A program made the position numbers and the translations under genes. Under the pieces are notes generated by a model. It was not told where the DNA came from and made no database searches. It was given only the letters and a program-made list of their open reading frames with translations. From Anaerospora hongkongensis (GTDB taxonomy: Bacteria > Bacillota > Negativicutes > Sporomusales > DSM-15969): a stretch of DNA of 64,000 bases. The stretch lies in contig NZ_SLUI01000008.1 of assembly GCF_004339805.1 (NCBI RefSeq), forward strand, positions 124,001 to 188,000. The letters are read 5' to 3'. Positions within the stretch are counted from its first letter, which is position 1. Every line of letters starts with the position of its first letter. Positions 35,191-44,514 of the stretch are shown in pieces.

Positions 35191-36264
35191 TTACAGTTTT
35201 TTATATTCCGCAATAATTTCTTCCGTAGTAATGCCTACCCCGGGACGCAGCATCGGGACAATTTCAATTGTGCTGCCGTACAATGAATTTTGCACAAGCT
35301 TCAGCAATTGGCCATAAGCTGATTCGGCGATTAATAACCTGCCGGCATTTTTGATAGCCTTCTTCAGCTGCTCATCCGGAAAAGGCCGAAGCGTAATTGG
35401 GCGGAAGAATCCAACCTTCTTTCCTTCCCGGCGCAACTGATCATACGCCCCTTTTGCTGCACGTGATACGATACCATGCGTAAGCAGAATCACGTCGGCA
35501 TCTTCACACCCCTGTTCATCCCACTCAATTACCTCCGGAGCCATCGCTTCCCAGTCCCGTTGGTTAGACATAACCACATCATACAATTCATCTTCCGTAT
35601 TATACGTATTGCGTATATGCTTGAACTGTTTCCCCGGAGTTGTATCGCCAAGGATAGGTTCCGGTTTTACCAGTTTGATCCCTCTGGCTTCCGGGTCATA
35701 CATGGTCAGCGGCTCTCTCATTTTCGCCTGATATCCGTCGCCCAGGATAAAGGTCGGGAACCGGTAAGTCCAGGCCACATTGAAAGCCTTGATTGTATAA
35801 TCAAAAATCTCCTGGTGAGTTGCTGTTGAGTAAACGACCCGGTGGCCTTCCCCATTACCGCCAAAGGTTGTCAGCGTAACCTCCTGCTGGGCATATATAA
35901 CAGTAGCTGTTGAAGGCCCGCCGCGCTGCTGTATGACATAGACAATCGGCAGCCGCATCATTTCTGCCATGCTCGCCGATTCCTGCATTAATACGTTTCC
36001 GGGGCCTGCCGAGGCCGTAAAGGCTTTCCGTCCGGCAATCACCCCTCCCAACGTAGCAAAACCCGCCGAGATTTCATCTTCTGTCTGTAAAAACTTCTTC
36101 CCATATTTTGGAGCCAGTCTTGTCCAGTAATGCATAATCTCATTTTGCGGCGTAATGGGATAGCCGTAGATAATATCAACCTTCGCAGCTACAGCCGCCC
36201 AGGCAACGACTTCATTGCCTGTCATGAATACTCTCTGCTCACCTTTTAGGGACACTTCAGCCAT
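35191..36264 (-). CDS. korA: 2-oxoacid:ferredoxin oxidoreductase alpha subunit
   Basis: A 357-residue PFOR-type alpha chain. GNEVVAWAAVAAKVDIIYGYPITPQNEI (YGYPITP about 34-40), QTEDEISAGFATLGG, ASAGPGNVLMQESASMAEM and QQRGGPSTAT are characteristic of KorA/VorB/IorA relatives. The reaction joins a 2-oxoacid plus CoA with ferredoxin reduction. The substrate cannot be told from sequence alone: 2-oxoglutarate (fits reductive TCA flow from succinyl-CoA) or branched-chain 2-oxoacids. First gene of korABCD. Confidence 0.87.
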   Translation of the reverse strand: MAEVSLKGEQRVFMTGNEVVAWAAVAAKVDIIYGYPITPQNEIMHYWTRLAPKYGKKFLQTEDEISAGFATLGGVIAGRKAFTASAGPGNVLMQESASMAEMMRLPIVYVIQQRGGPSTATVIYAQQEVTLTTFGGNGEGHRVVYSTATHQEIFDYTIKAFNVAWTYRFPTFILGDGYQAKMREPLTMYDPEARGIKLVKPEPILGDTTPGKQFKHIRNTYNTEDELYDVVMSNQRDWEAMAPEVIEWDEQGCEDADVILLTHGIVSRAAKGAYDQLRREGKKVGFFRPITLRPFPDEQLKKAIKNAGRLLIAESAYGQLLKLVQNSLYGSTIEIVPMLRPGVGITTEEIIAEYKKL

Positions 36265-36365
36265 GCGAACACCCTCCTATAAAAATTTAGGCCGTTTTAT
36301 AAAAACCAACCCCGCCGGCAGTCTTTATCTACCTTATTTTTTCCGGGCAATTTATAGGCTATCCA

Positions 36366-36529
36366 ATTAAATACCAGTAAATACACTAAAAAAAGTACAG
36401 GCGGCACATAGACTGGAACCCTGCATTTGTGGACACTTGGGGACGGTCCTTTTTTGTCACAAAAAGTTGACAAAAAAGGACCGTCCCCAGCTGTCCTATT
36501 AAGTAGCAGTAAATGCACCTAAAGTAAAG
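36366..36529. repeat. Imperfect direct repeats flanking a long palindrome
   Basis: Two related stretches of about 32 bp, 36366-36398 and 36498-36529, both read ATTAA(A/G)TA, CAGTAAAT, CAC and A-rich, and bracket the inverted repeat at 36431-36496. This looks like a duplicated flank around an inserted or amplified element. The 310-bp gap 36265-36574 between korA and the siroheme decarboxylase genes is otherwise empty. Confidence 0.45.
36431..36496. repeat. GGGGACGGTCC palindromic repeat
   Basis: Core arms 36439-36459 and 36468-36488 are a perfect 21-bp inverted repeat (begin GGGGACGGTCC, then T-run, then GTCA) with an 8-bp spacer. GGACA/TGTCC pairs extend it to 29 bp arms with two mismatches. 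This GGGGACGGTCC type of palindrome is familiar as an intergenic repeat in clostridial and Negativicutes genomes. It would form a hairpin in RNA of either strand. Confidence 0.7.
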
Positions 36530-36581
36530 AAACAGGGTATGCATATCAAGTTATAATATGCATACCCTGTTTCTTTACTTT
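36521..36581. repeat. Perfect 26-bp inverted repeat at the end of the siroheme decarboxylase gene
   Basis: Arms 36521-36546 and 36556-36581 are complementary over 26 bp with a 9-bp loop. The right arm includes the last codons and stop of the 36575-37066 gene. No long T-run follows on the minus strand, so it may act as a 3' RNA stabiliser or terminator of unusual form, or be a second mobile palindrome. Confidence 0.75.
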
Positions 36582-37066
36582 TCTTCTGCCTCTTGAAAAT
36601 AACGCATACTCGTTTTTTTCCACTCTTTTGTACTAAATAGCATGATACACTCCGGAATCCGGGCATTTTGCGCAAGCTCTGCTGCGATTGCACAGCAAGC
36701 TTCCCGATCATGGGCATGGAGCATGGTATAAAAATTATATGGCCAGTCAGGCGCTGAATTTCTGCCATAGCAATGGGTTACTGCCGGATGGTCAATCATC
36801 ACTTTGCCAATCTCTTCCTGCCTTTCATCCGGCACATTCCAGGCACAAAGCGCATTTGCAGCATAGCCAACTTCCCGATGTTTCAGCACCGCTCCCAGCT
36901 TGCGCATTTGTCCGTTTTCTTTGTATTTCTGCAGTCTTGCCAGCAATTCATCTTCACTAATCTGCAAGCTATCGGCAATTGCTCGATAGGGTTCTACCGT
37001 CAAAGGAAAATCACCCTGCAAAGCTGCAATTATCTTTTTATCCAATAAATCCAGCAAATTGTCCAC
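36575..37066 (-). CDS. ahbB: Siroheme decarboxylase subunit (AhbB-like)
   Basis: A 163-residue AsnC/Lrp-like protein: N-terminal helix-turn-helix (about 1-60) and a ligand domain with GAVLKHREVGYAANALCAWNVP and DWPYNFYTMLHAHD, typical of AhbB/NirDLGH proteins that decarboxylate siroheme to didecarboxysiroheme in the alternative heme route. It is fused or paired with the partner at 37089-37541. The start is uncertain: GTG at 37066 or TTG at 37057; the AGGTGG ribosome motif overlaps the GTG, which favours TTG. Longer open frame upstream is not supported. Confidence 0.8.
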   Translation of the reverse strand: MDNLLDLLDKKIIAALQGDFPLTVEPYRAIADSLQISEDELLARLQKYKENGQMRKLGAVLKHREVGYAANALCAWNVPDERQEEIGKVMIDHPAVTHCYGRNSAPDWPYNFYTMLHAHDREACCAIAAELAQNARIPECIMLFSTKEWKKTSMRYFQEAEEK

Positions 37067-37088
37067 CTGCCTTATCTCATCACAGCTA

Positions 37089-37541
37089 TTATTCCAGCTT
37101 AAACTGAACGCTGACTTTATACTTCTTGGTTGCCGGCAGGTTAAGCATCTTCTCAACGCCCTCCCTTGCCCCGATAGAAGCTAGGATTTGTTCCTGCAGG
37201 CTAAGATCAGGCGTGAGTAAAGCAAACCACAGATTAAACTCTCCTTCACGCTCATAATTATGGGTAACCCCCGGATAATCATTAATAAACCGGGCAACAT
37301 CGGCCAGCTTTTCCGGCGCAACTTTAACAGCTACCAGCGTGCCTGTGTAGCCCAGCTTAGTAGAATCAAAAAAAGGACCCATGCGGCGGATATAGCCATT
37401 GTCCTTTAAATATTGCAATCGTTCCAGCACTGCAGCCTCTTCGGTACCCAATCGCGCAGCCAGTTCGGCGAATGGCCTTTTGGCAAGAGGCAAATCAGTC
37501 TGCACGATATTCAGGAGTGCCTTGTCAAAAGATGTAAGCAT
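37089..37541 (-). CDS. ahbA: Siroheme decarboxylase subunit (AhbA-like)
   Basis: A 150-residue AsnC-like protein with an N-terminal helix-turn-helix (about 5-60, FAELAARLGTEEAAVLERL) and a ligand domain with GPFFDSTKLGYTGTLVAVKV and GVTHNYEREGEFNLWFAL, which fits AhbA. With the next gene it forms the heterodimer that decarboxylates siroheme; here both keep intact HTH-like parts but are enzymes, not known regulators. No other heme genes are adjacent. Which of the two is A or B is a judgement from pattern. Confidence 0.8.
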   Translation of the reverse strand: MLTSFDKALLNIVQTDLPLAKRPFAELAARLGTEEAAVLERLQYLKDNGYIRRMGPFFDSTKLGYTGTLVAVKVAPEKLADVARFINDYPGVTHNYEREGEFNLWFALLTPDLSLQEQILASIGAREGVEKMLNLPATKKYKVSVQFKLE

Positions 37542-37626
37542 GGCTCACTGCCTTTCTTTACTAAATAAAGATCTATGTATGGGAATGACAGGCAACAGCA
37601 GCTACTGTTACCTGCCACTCATTTCT

Positions 37627-38259
37627 TTATTTCAGCAGTATCCTGGAGATTGTGTCGAGCAATTCATCCCGCCCATCTCCTTTTAAGGCGGAATAAGGGA
37701 TGACTCTTCCCTGAGCTCCTAATTGCCTGGCAATCGTATCGGTATTTTTCTTAATTTGCGAACGGTTCAGCTTATCAGCCTTTGTAGCAATAAGCTGGAC
37801 AGGTGCGGGGCCCTGGCTAAGCCACTGATAGGCGTCCTTATCGCTTTCCATCGGGTCATGCCGAATATCGATCAACTGGCATACCAACCGCAGACGCGGG
37901 GATTCCATGATATACTGGCTGATGAATTTCGACCATTGCAGCTTATTCGACTTTGCCGTTTTGGCATAGCCATAACCAGGTAAGTCAACGAGAAACCATT
38001 CGATCCGCTGTTCTTCTTCCAGCTTGGCATTTACCGAGAAGAAGTTCACTGTCTGTGTTTTTCCCGGTCTGCCGCTAACTAAAGCCAACCCCCGATGGCG
38101 GCATAACGAGTTAATCAAAGATGATTTTCCCACATTGGACCGGCCAATAAAAGCTACTTCCACCACTTCACCCGGTGGATACTGATCCGGACGTACGGCA
38201 GAGGCCAGATATTTGGCATTTAAAATATGAAGTTTTGCGATATCCGTCCCTGTCATCAT
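37627..38259 (-). CDS. ysxC: Ribosome biogenesis GTPase EngB/YsxC
   Basis: A 210-residue GTPase for 50S assembly: G1 [12 protein letters not shown] (about 34-45), G3 DLPGYGYA, G4 [11 protein letters not shown]. The stop region of lon overlaps its start by 4 bp. The lon-engB pair is a common Firmicutes order. Confidence 0.95.
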   Translation of the reverse strand: MMTGTDIAKLHILNAKYLASAVRPDQYPPGEVVEVAFIGRSNVGKSSLINSLCRHRGLALVSGRPGKTQTVNFFSVNAKLEEEQRIEWFLVDLPGYGYAKTAKSNKLQWSKFISQYIMESPRLRLVCQLIDIRHDPMESDKDAYQWLSQGPAPVQLIATKADKLNRSQIKKNTDTIARQLGAQGRVIPYSALKGDGRDELLDTISRILLK

Positions 38260-40568
38260 TCAGTCACCAATGCGGTTTGCAGTACTTCATCCATATGCTC
38301 AACGAGGATAAACTCCAGACTGCGTTTAACGTTAACCGGCAACTCATCCAAATCACGCTTATTCTCCTGAGGCAGGATGATCTTCTTAATACCGGCACGA
38401 TGAGCAGCCAATACTTTTTCTTTAATTCCGCCCACAGGCAGTACACGCCCCCGGAGGGTAATTTCACCAGTCATCGCCAGGTCAGACCGCACAGCTTTAC
38501 CGGTAAGCGCAGAAGCAACCGCAGTTGCCATGGTAATACCGGCAGAAGGACCGTCTTTGGGTATGGCGCCTTCAGGAAGATGAATATGAATATCCGTCTT
38601 CTCATGGAACTCAGGATCGATCCCTAACTCATTCGCTTTCGTACGTATATAGCTGAAACCGGCTTGGGCCGATTCGCGCATGACTTCGCCCAGCTGTCCG
38701 GTAAGCGTAAGCTTGCCTTTGCCCTTCATGATCGATACCTCGGTTGCCAATACATCGCCGCCGACTTCCGTCCAGGCCAAACCGGTAGAAACTCCCACCT
38801 GATGATTGCTTTGGGCCTGAGCATGACGGTATTTTGAAGCGCCAAGGAAGGTATGGAGATTCTGAGTGGTAATTTTAATGCTGGTACGCTCATTCTGCAC
38901 AATTTGGCGGGCGGCCTTGCGGCAGAGTGTCGCCATATTGCGTTCCAGATTGCGCACACCCGATTCCCGCGTATACTCACGAATGACTTTTTGCACAGTT
39001 CCTTCCGTAAATATCACCTGCTTATCGGTCAGGCCATGATCGCGCACTTGTTTTGGAATAAGATAGCGCTTAGCAATTTGCACCTTTTCTTCTTCCGTAT
39101 AACCAGGAAGGGAAATGATTTCCATCCGGTCAAGCAACGGCCGTGGAATATTGTGCATCACATTGGCGGTTACTACCCACAGCACACGGGACAAATCAAA
39201 CGGAACTTCCACATAATGATCACTGAAAGAGTTATTCTGCTCCGGGTCAAGCACCTCAAGCAGCGCTGCCGACGGATCCCCGCGGAAATCGGAGCTCATT
39301 TTATCAATTTCATCTAACAAGAACACCGGATTTTTGGAACCAACTGTTTTCATCCCCTGAATAACGCGTCCCGGCAGTGCGCCAACATAAGTACGTCTAT
39401 GTCCGCGGATTTCGGCCTCATCTCTTACCCCGCCAAGGGAAACCCGCACGAATTTCCTCTCCATTGCGCGGGCAATCGAACGGGCCAGTGAAGTTTTACC
39501 AACTCCAGGCGGCCCCACCAGGCACAAAATAGGTCCTTTCATGCTTTGGGTCAGCTTACGGATCGACAGGTATTCCAGAATCCGTTCTTTCACCTTTCCT
39601 AAACCATAATGATCTTCGTCTAATGTTTCTTCGGCCAGCTTAACATCCAGGCGGTCGGTTGTCTCTTTGCTCCAGGGCAGTGCTAACAACCAATCCAGGT
39701 ATGTCCGTATAACAGCACTTTCCGCCACCATGGGCGGCATTTTCTCCAGCCGTTCAATTTCCTTGATGACTTTTTCCGCCACCTCTTTCGGCAGAGTCTG
39801 TTCCTTCAGGCGCTGCCGGTACTCATCAACCTCAGCCGTCCGGTCGTCTTTGTCGCCGAGTTCTTTTTGAATCGCTTTTAGCTGCTCACGCAGATAGTAT
39901 TCTTTTTGTGTTTTTTCCATCTGCTTACGAACACGTACATTTATTTTCTTTTCCAGTTCAAGAATTTCCATTTCCCGGCCAATAATCTCGCACAGCTTCT
40001 CTAAGCGCTCTTTTACGGGCACAGCGTCAAGCAGAGCTTGCTTATCTTCAATTTTTAAAGACAAGTGGCTGGCGATCAAATCAGCAAGCCGCCCCGGTTC
40101 TTCAACCGTTACAACTGAAACGAGCGTTTCCGGCGGAATCTTCTTACTCAGTTTCACCCATTGTTCAAACTGGTGAACAACAGAGCGGGTAAGAGCTTCC
40201 ACTTCCGGGGTCTTGCCTTCCATCTCTTCATATTCTATTATTTCCACTTGATAGTAAGGTTCAAGCTCGACAAACTTTTCGATGTTTGCCCGGTGCAGAC
40301 CTTCTACCAGCACACGGATGGTGCCGCCAGGCAGCTTTAGGAGCTGTTTAATTTCTGCAACCGTTCCGGTTGAGAAAATATCTTCAGGCAGTGGTTTATC
40401 ATTTTGAGCATCTTTTTGGCTGGCCAGCATAATCAGGCGATCGTGAACCATCGCTTCTTCCAGCGCACTTATCGATTTTTCGCGACCGACATCCAGATGA
40501 ATGATCATATATGGAAAAACCAAAATGCCGCGCAAAGGCAATAAAGGAATTAGACGTTTTTTAGCCAC
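38256..40568 (-). CDS. lon: ATP-dependent protease La (Lon)
   Basis: A 770-residue Lon: N-terminal substrate-binding LAN domain (about 1-200), AAA+ domain with Walker [10 protein letters not shown] (about 348-356) and DEIDK, and C-terminal Ser-Lys protease domain with the catalytic Ser in [10 protein letters not shown] (about 671-680) and Lys in [14 protein letters not shown]. It is the usual length. The promoter TTAAAG (40664-40669), 17 bp, TATACT (40641-40646) with an extended TG lies upstream. Confidence 0.96.
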   Translation of the reverse strand: MAKKRLIPLLPLRGILVFPYMIIHLDVGREKSISALEEAMVHDRLIMLASQKDAQNDKPLPEDIFSTGTVAEIKQLLKLPGGTIRVLVEGLHRANIEKFVELEPYYQVEIIEYEEMEGKTPEVEALTRSVVHQFEQWVKLSKKIPPETLVSVVTVEEPGRLADLIASHLSLKIEDKQALLDAVPVKERLEKLCEIIGREMEILELEKKINVRVRKQMEKTQKEYYLREQLKAIQKELGDKDDRTAEVDEYRQRLKEQTLPKEVAEKVIKEIERLEKMPPMVAESAVIRTYLDWLLALPWSKETTDRLDVKLAEETLDEDHYGLGKVKERILEYLSIRKLTQSMKGPILCLVGPPGVGKTSLARSIARAMERKFVRVSLGGVRDEAEIRGHRRTYVGALPGRVIQGMKTVGSKNPVFLLDEIDKMSSDFRGDPSAALLEVLDPEQNNSFSDHYVEVPFDLSRVLWVVTANVMHNIPRPLLDRMEIISLPGYTEEEKVQIAKRYLIPKQVRDHGLTDKQVIFTEGTVQKVIREYTRESGVRNLERNMATLCRKAARQIVQNERTSIKITTQNLHTFLGASKYRHAQAQSNHQVGVSTGLAWTEVGGDVLATEVSIMKGKGKLTLTGQLGEVMRESAQAGFSYIRTKANELGIDPEFHEKTDIHIHLPEGAIPKDGPSAGITMATAVASALTGKAVRSDLAMTGEITLRGRVLPVGGIKEKVLAAHRAGIKKIILPQENKRDLDELPVNVKRSLEFILVEHMDEVLQTALVTE

Positions 40569-40640
40569 AATAGGGAACCTCCTTATGAATGCAACAATGT
40601 CAGTCTTAGTTTGGCGTTACTATTTATAAATATTCTTAGC

Positions 40641-40669
40641 AGTATAGCAAAATCCCTTTTCTTCTTTAA
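40641..40669 (-). promoter_or_regulatory. lon promoter
   Basis: Minus-strand TTAAAG (40664-40669), 17 bp, extended -10 TGCTATACT (TATACT 40641-40646), about 75 bp before the lon start. No CIRCE or CtsR box was seen nearby. Confidence 0.5.
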
Positions 40670-40718
40670 CAAAAGAGAGAAGTATAACCATTATTTTGTA
40701 ATATTTTTTTTAGTTAAA

Positions 40719-40747
40719 CAAAAAAGCCAGGAAATTCCCGGCTTTTT
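40719..40747 (-). terminator. Terminator of lonB
   Basis: Stem AAAAAGCCAGG (40721-40731) with CCCGGCTTTTT (40737-40747), one mismatch, followed on the minus strand by TTGTTTAAC; it lies 17 bp past the lonB stop. Confidence 0.8.
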
Positions 40748-40763
40748 AGTGTCTTATTCTTCT

Positions 40764-42452
40764 TTACATTTGAACGCCTGCCGCAGTAAGTAAATCATTC
40801 TGAGGAACAGCAACCTCGATACGCGGCACTTCCTCACGTGCTTCCAGCAGAGAATGCTTAATTACCTCATTAATTGATTCAACCGGAATGACTTCAATTC
40901 CCAAGGTAGTAAATAATTCTTGCCAGTTTTCTTTGGGAATGATCACTTTTCTTGCTCCGGCCTGCTTCGCGGCAATCACTTTTGCACTTACTCCGCCAAC
41001 CGGCTTTACAAAACCACGAATGGATATTTCTCCTGTCATTGCCACAGTATTATCAATGGGTATTCCTTTGATAGCCGAATAAATCGCCGTGGCTACGGTT
41101 ACGCCTGCTGAAGGTCCATCAATCGGACCACCGCCGGGAAAGTTAATATGAATGTCATATTTATGGATTTCGACACCGTATTGGTTTGCCAGTACAGTAA
41201 GTACATTATCCATTGATCCCTTGGCCATGCTCTTGCGCCGTATTGTTTTACCAGGAGTACCGATTTCTTCTTCTTCAACGACTCCGGTAATCGTTACCTT
41301 CCCGTTGCCAAACAGGTTAGGAACTGCTGAAACTTCAATTTCCATTACGGTGCCTATGTTAGGACCAAATACGGCTAAACCGTTAACAATCCCAATTTGC
41401 GGCTTTAATGGTATCTTTTTATCAGGCCGTGGATTATATTGACCAAAATTAATAACCCATTCTGCTGTAGCCTGACTGATTACTTTTTTGTTTTCATTTA
41501 AGGTTATCCCGGCAGCGATCTGGATCATATTCACGGCTTCACGACCATTGGAAGCATACGCTTTCAAGATCGCCAATGCGCCAGGTTCAATTTCAAAGCC
41601 AATTTTCCGCACGGCATTATTGGCAATGTCCCCAATTTCATCTGCCAGCAAAGGGCGAAAATAGATTTCCACGCACCGGGAACGGATTGCAGGCGGAATC
41701 TCTGTCGCCATCCGGGTTGTAGCACCTACCATACGAAAATCGGCAGGCAGACCGTTCTGAAAAATATCATGAATATGAGAGGGAATATTGGTATCTTCAC
41801 TGTTGTAATAGGAGCTTTCGAGAAAAACTTTGCGGTCTTCCAGCACTTTCAGCAGCTTATTCATCTGAATATGATGAAGCTCACCAATCTCATCAATGAA
41901 TAATATACCGCCGTGCGCCTTAGTAACCGCTCCCGGTTTGGGTTGAGGAATGCCGGCCATTCCCATCGCACCGGCGCCCTGGTAGATTGGATCATGCACA
42001 GTTCCAATTAGCGGATCGGCAATGCCCCGCTCATCAAAACGGGCTGTACAGGCATCCATTTCGATAAACTTAGCGTTGAGATTAAACGGCGACAACGGGT
42101 TGCGTTTTGCTTCCTCCAATACCAGCCGCGCTGCAGCTGTTTTACCAATCCCCGGAGGACCATAAATCAACACGTGTTGTGGATTAGGACCGCAAAGAGC
42201 CGCTCTGAGCGCCTTCAGCCCCTCCTCTTGTCCAACGATTTCCGCAAATGTCTGAGGACGGGTTTTTTCCGATAACGGTTCAGTAAGCGAAACTTCTCTC
42301 ATTCGCTGTAATTTATCCATTTCTTTTTTTGATTCCCGCTCTACTGCCACCTTATTGCCTTGTTGAGAGCGCAGGAGATTCAAGAAATAGAAACCGATAA
42401 CGATGGCAAAAAAGAATTGAATCAAACTGATTACATTTACTGCATAATCCAC
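40764..42452 (-). CDS. lonB: ATP-dependent protease LonB (membrane-anchored)
   Basis: A 562-residue LonB-type protease. An N-terminal membrane helix (about residues 2-25) is followed by KKEMDKLQRMR, AAA+ with GPPGIGKTA and DEIGELH, and the protease domain with DGPSAGVTVA (Ser) and VGGVSAKVIAAKQAG (Lys). This is the Bacillus LonB type, linked there to sporulation. The GTG at 42452 is chosen because the open frame's ATG at 42476 lies inside AGGAGG; TTG at 42461 is too close to that site. Confidence 0.9.
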   Translation of the reverse strand: MDYAVNVISLIQFFFAIVIGFYFLNLLRSQQGNKVAVERESKKEMDKLQRMREVSLTEPLSEKTRPQTFAEIVGQEEGLKALRAALCGPNPQHVLIYGPPGIGKTAAARLVLEEAKRNPLSPFNLNAKFIEMDACTARFDERGIADPLIGTVHDPIYQGAGAMGMAGIPQPKPGAVTKAHGGILFIDEIGELHHIQMNKLLKVLEDRKVFLESSYYNSEDTNIPSHIHDIFQNGLPADFRMVGATTRMATEIPPAIRSRCVEIYFRPLLADEIGDIANNAVRKIGFEIEPGALAILKAYASNGREAVNMIQIAAGITLNENKKVISQATAEWVINFGQYNPRPDKKIPLKPQIGIVNGLAVFGPNIGTVMEIEVSAVPNLFGNGKVTITGVVEEEEIGTPGKTIRRKSMAKGSMDNVLTVLANQYGVEIHKYDIHINFPGGGPIDGPSAGVTVATAIYSAIKGIPIDNTVAMTGEISIRGFVKPVGGVSAKVIAAKQAGARKVIIPKENWQELFTTLGIEVIPVESINEVIKHSLLEAREEVPRIEVAVPQNDLLTAAGVQM

Positions 42453-42560
42453 CTTTGCCAACGACCTCCTTTCCACAGCAAATTAAATTTTCACTGTTAG
42501 TATCGGCAGTCCACTCTATTTTATCCTGGCAAAAAGAGGCAAGGACAGCTCATTAAACAC

Positions 42561-42592
42561 AAAAAAATAAGAGGAGAAATCTCCTCTTATTT
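42561..42592 (-). terminator. Terminator of clpX
   Basis: Perfect 12-bp stem (42565-42576 with 42581-42592) around AAAT, followed on the minus strand by TTTTTTTGTG. The arm overlaps the clpX stop codon. Confidence 0.85.
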
Positions 42593-43853
42593 ATGCCGAT
42601 TCTTCTTTTTTCTTCGCTTTACGTTCAACGGTAACCATGACAGGTTCTTCCTTATTGGTAATAACCTCTTTGGTTACGATGCATTTCGAAACGTCAGCCC
42701 GGGAAGGTACTTCATACATAACATTGCGCATGATAGCCTCAATAATTGCTCTAAGGCCACGGGCACCGGTGTTACGCTTCAACGCTTCCGCCGCAATTGC
42801 TTTTAATGCATCTTCCTTGAATTCCAGCTGAACATTATCCAATTCCATGAACTTTTGATATTGCTTAATTAAAGCATTCTTAGGTTCAACCAGAATACGG
42901 ACAAGTGCGGCCTCATCAAGTGCATCCAAAGTGACAATTACTGGTAACCGGCCAACGAATTCGGGTATCAGTCCAAAGCGCAGCAAGTCTTCAGGTAAAA
43001 TATTTTTCAGCATTTCGCCGATATTTTTGTTTTCCTTGCTTTGAACTTCCGCACCAAAGCCCATCGTCTTTTTGCCGGTCCGGGTGCTGATAATCTTATC
43101 AATACCGTCAAACGCACCGCCGCAAATAAACAGGATATTGGTTGTATCAATCTGAATAAATTCCTGATGCGGATGCTTACGGCCGCCCTGAGGAGGCACA
43201 CTAGCTACCGTACCTTCAAGAATTTTCAGTAATGCCTGTTGGACTCCTTCACCGGATACATCCCTGGTAATCGAAGGATTTTCCGATTTGCGGGCAATTT
43301 TATCGATTTCATCGATATAAACAATACCCTTCTCCGCTTTTTCCACATCATAATCAGCGGCCTGGATGAGTTTGAGGAGAATATTCTCCACATCTTCACC
43401 CACATAACCGGCTTCCGTTAGGGATGTAGCATCAGCAATTGCAAAGGGAACGTTCAGCAGCTTCGCCAGTGTCTGAGCTAACAATGTTTTGCCGCTGCCG
43501 GTAGGCCCCAGCATCACAATGTTGGACTTTTGCAGTTCTACATCATCTACTTTAGCACCTAAATTGATGCGCTTATAGTGATTGTAAACAGCTACGGACA
43601 AGCTTTTTTTCGCTTCATCCTGCCCAATGACATACTGGTCAAGAATATCTTTAATTTCTTTTGGCTTCGGAACATCTCTGAGTTCGAGATCGACATCTTC
43701 ACTCAGTTCTTCCTCAATTATTTCATTGCAGAGTTCAATGCATTCATCGCAGATGTAAACTCCTGGTCCGGCAACTAACTTTTTAACTTGCTCTTGTAAC
43801 TTGCCACAAAAGGAGCACTTTAGCTGACCCCTGTCATCCCCAAATTTCAACAT
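42591..43853 (-). CDS. clpX: ClpX ATPase subunit
   Basis: A 420-residue AAA+ unfoldase that feeds ClpP. Zinc-binding domain with C13, C16, C35, C38; Walker A GPTGSGKT (about 117-124), YIDEIDK, sensor regions and the IGF-type loop LP/IPEFVGR. Located 12 bp after clpP, in one operon with tig. Confidence 0.96.
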   Translation of the reverse strand: MLKFGDDRGQLKCSFCGKLQEQVKKLVAGPGVYICDECIELCNEIIEEELSEDVDLELRDVPKPKEIKDILDQYVIGQDEAKKSLSVAVYNHYKRINLGAKVDDVELQKSNIVMLGPTGSGKTLLAQTLAKLLNVPFAIADATSLTEAGYVGEDVENILLKLIQAADYDVEKAEKGIVYIDEIDKIARKSENPSITRDVSGEGVQQALLKILEGTVASVPPQGGRKHPHQEFIQIDTTNILFICGGAFDGIDKIISTRTGKKTMGFGAEVQSKENKNIGEMLKNILPEDLLRFGLIPEFVGRLPVIVTLDALDEAALVRILVEPKNALIKQYQKFMELDNVQLEFKEDALKAIAAEALKRNTGARGLRAIIEAIMRNVMYEVPSRADVSKCIVTKEVITNKEEPVMVTVERKAKKKEESA

Positions 43854-43865
43854 AATACCACCTCT

Positions 43866-44471
43866 CTATTTGGGACTCTCTTTGCGTTGCTCACCCCGGA
43901 CCAATATAGAATCCACTAATCCGTATTCTTTTGCTTCCTGGCTGGACATAAAGAAGTCACGTTCGGTATCACGCTGAATTTTTTCCAGAGGCTGACCGGT
44001 ATGATGAACGAGAATTCCATTCAACACGTCCTTAAGCCGCAGAATTTCTCGCGCATGAATTTCAATGTCGGTTGCCTGCCCTTGAGCACCACCCAAAGGC
44101 TGATGAATCATAATGCGGGCATAGGGTAAAGCATACCGCTTGCCTGCAGCACCGGCAGACAAGAGCAGCGCTCCCATACTGGCGGCAGAGCCAAGGCAAA
44201 TCGTTGATACATCCGGCTTAATGTGCTGCATTGTATCATAAATTGCCAGTCCGGCTGTCACAACGCCACCAGGGCTGTTAATATACAAGTGGATATCCTT
44301 GTCAGGATCCTCCGCTTCTAAAAACAACAATTGAGCAATAACTAAATTCGCCACATGATCATCAATCGGACCGCCGATGAAGATAATGCGGTCTTTAAGC
44401 AAACGGGAATAGATATCATAGGCCCGTTCGCCGCGGCTGGACTGCTCAACTACCATTGGCACATAAGACAC
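43866..44471 (-). CDS. clpP: ClpP protease subunit
   Basis: A 201-residue serine protease: SYVPMVVEQ start, catalytic Ser in [11 protein letters not shown], His in MIHQPLGG, Asp in GLVDSILV region. GTG at 44471 is chosen because GAGGTGG precedes it by 5 bp; the frame upstream GTG at 44480 overlaps that site. Spaced 43 bp from tig. Confidence 0.95.
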   Translation of the reverse strand: MSYVPMVVEQSSRGERAYDIYSRLLKDRIIFIGGPIDDHVANLVIAQLLFLEAEDPDKDIHLYINSPGGVVTAGLAIYDTMQHIKPDVSTICLGSAASMGALLLSAGAAGKRYALPYARIMIHQPLGGAQGQATDIEIHAREILRLKDVLNGILVHHTGQPLEKIQRDTERDFFMSSQEAKEYGLVDSILVRGEQRKESPK

Positions 44472-44514
44472 GAAAACCACCTCGGGTTAATTTTATTTAC
44501 CCATTACTTGAAGA

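Noticed and set aside
36297..36518. Minus-strand 73-codon open frame
   Set aside because: It is made of the palindromic repeat and its flanks; no ribosome site and no coding pattern.
40569..40763. CIRCE or CtsR heat-shock operator before lon
   Set aside because: Neither the TTAGCACTC palindrome nor GGTCAAA repeats occur; only a sigma-A-like promoter is visible.
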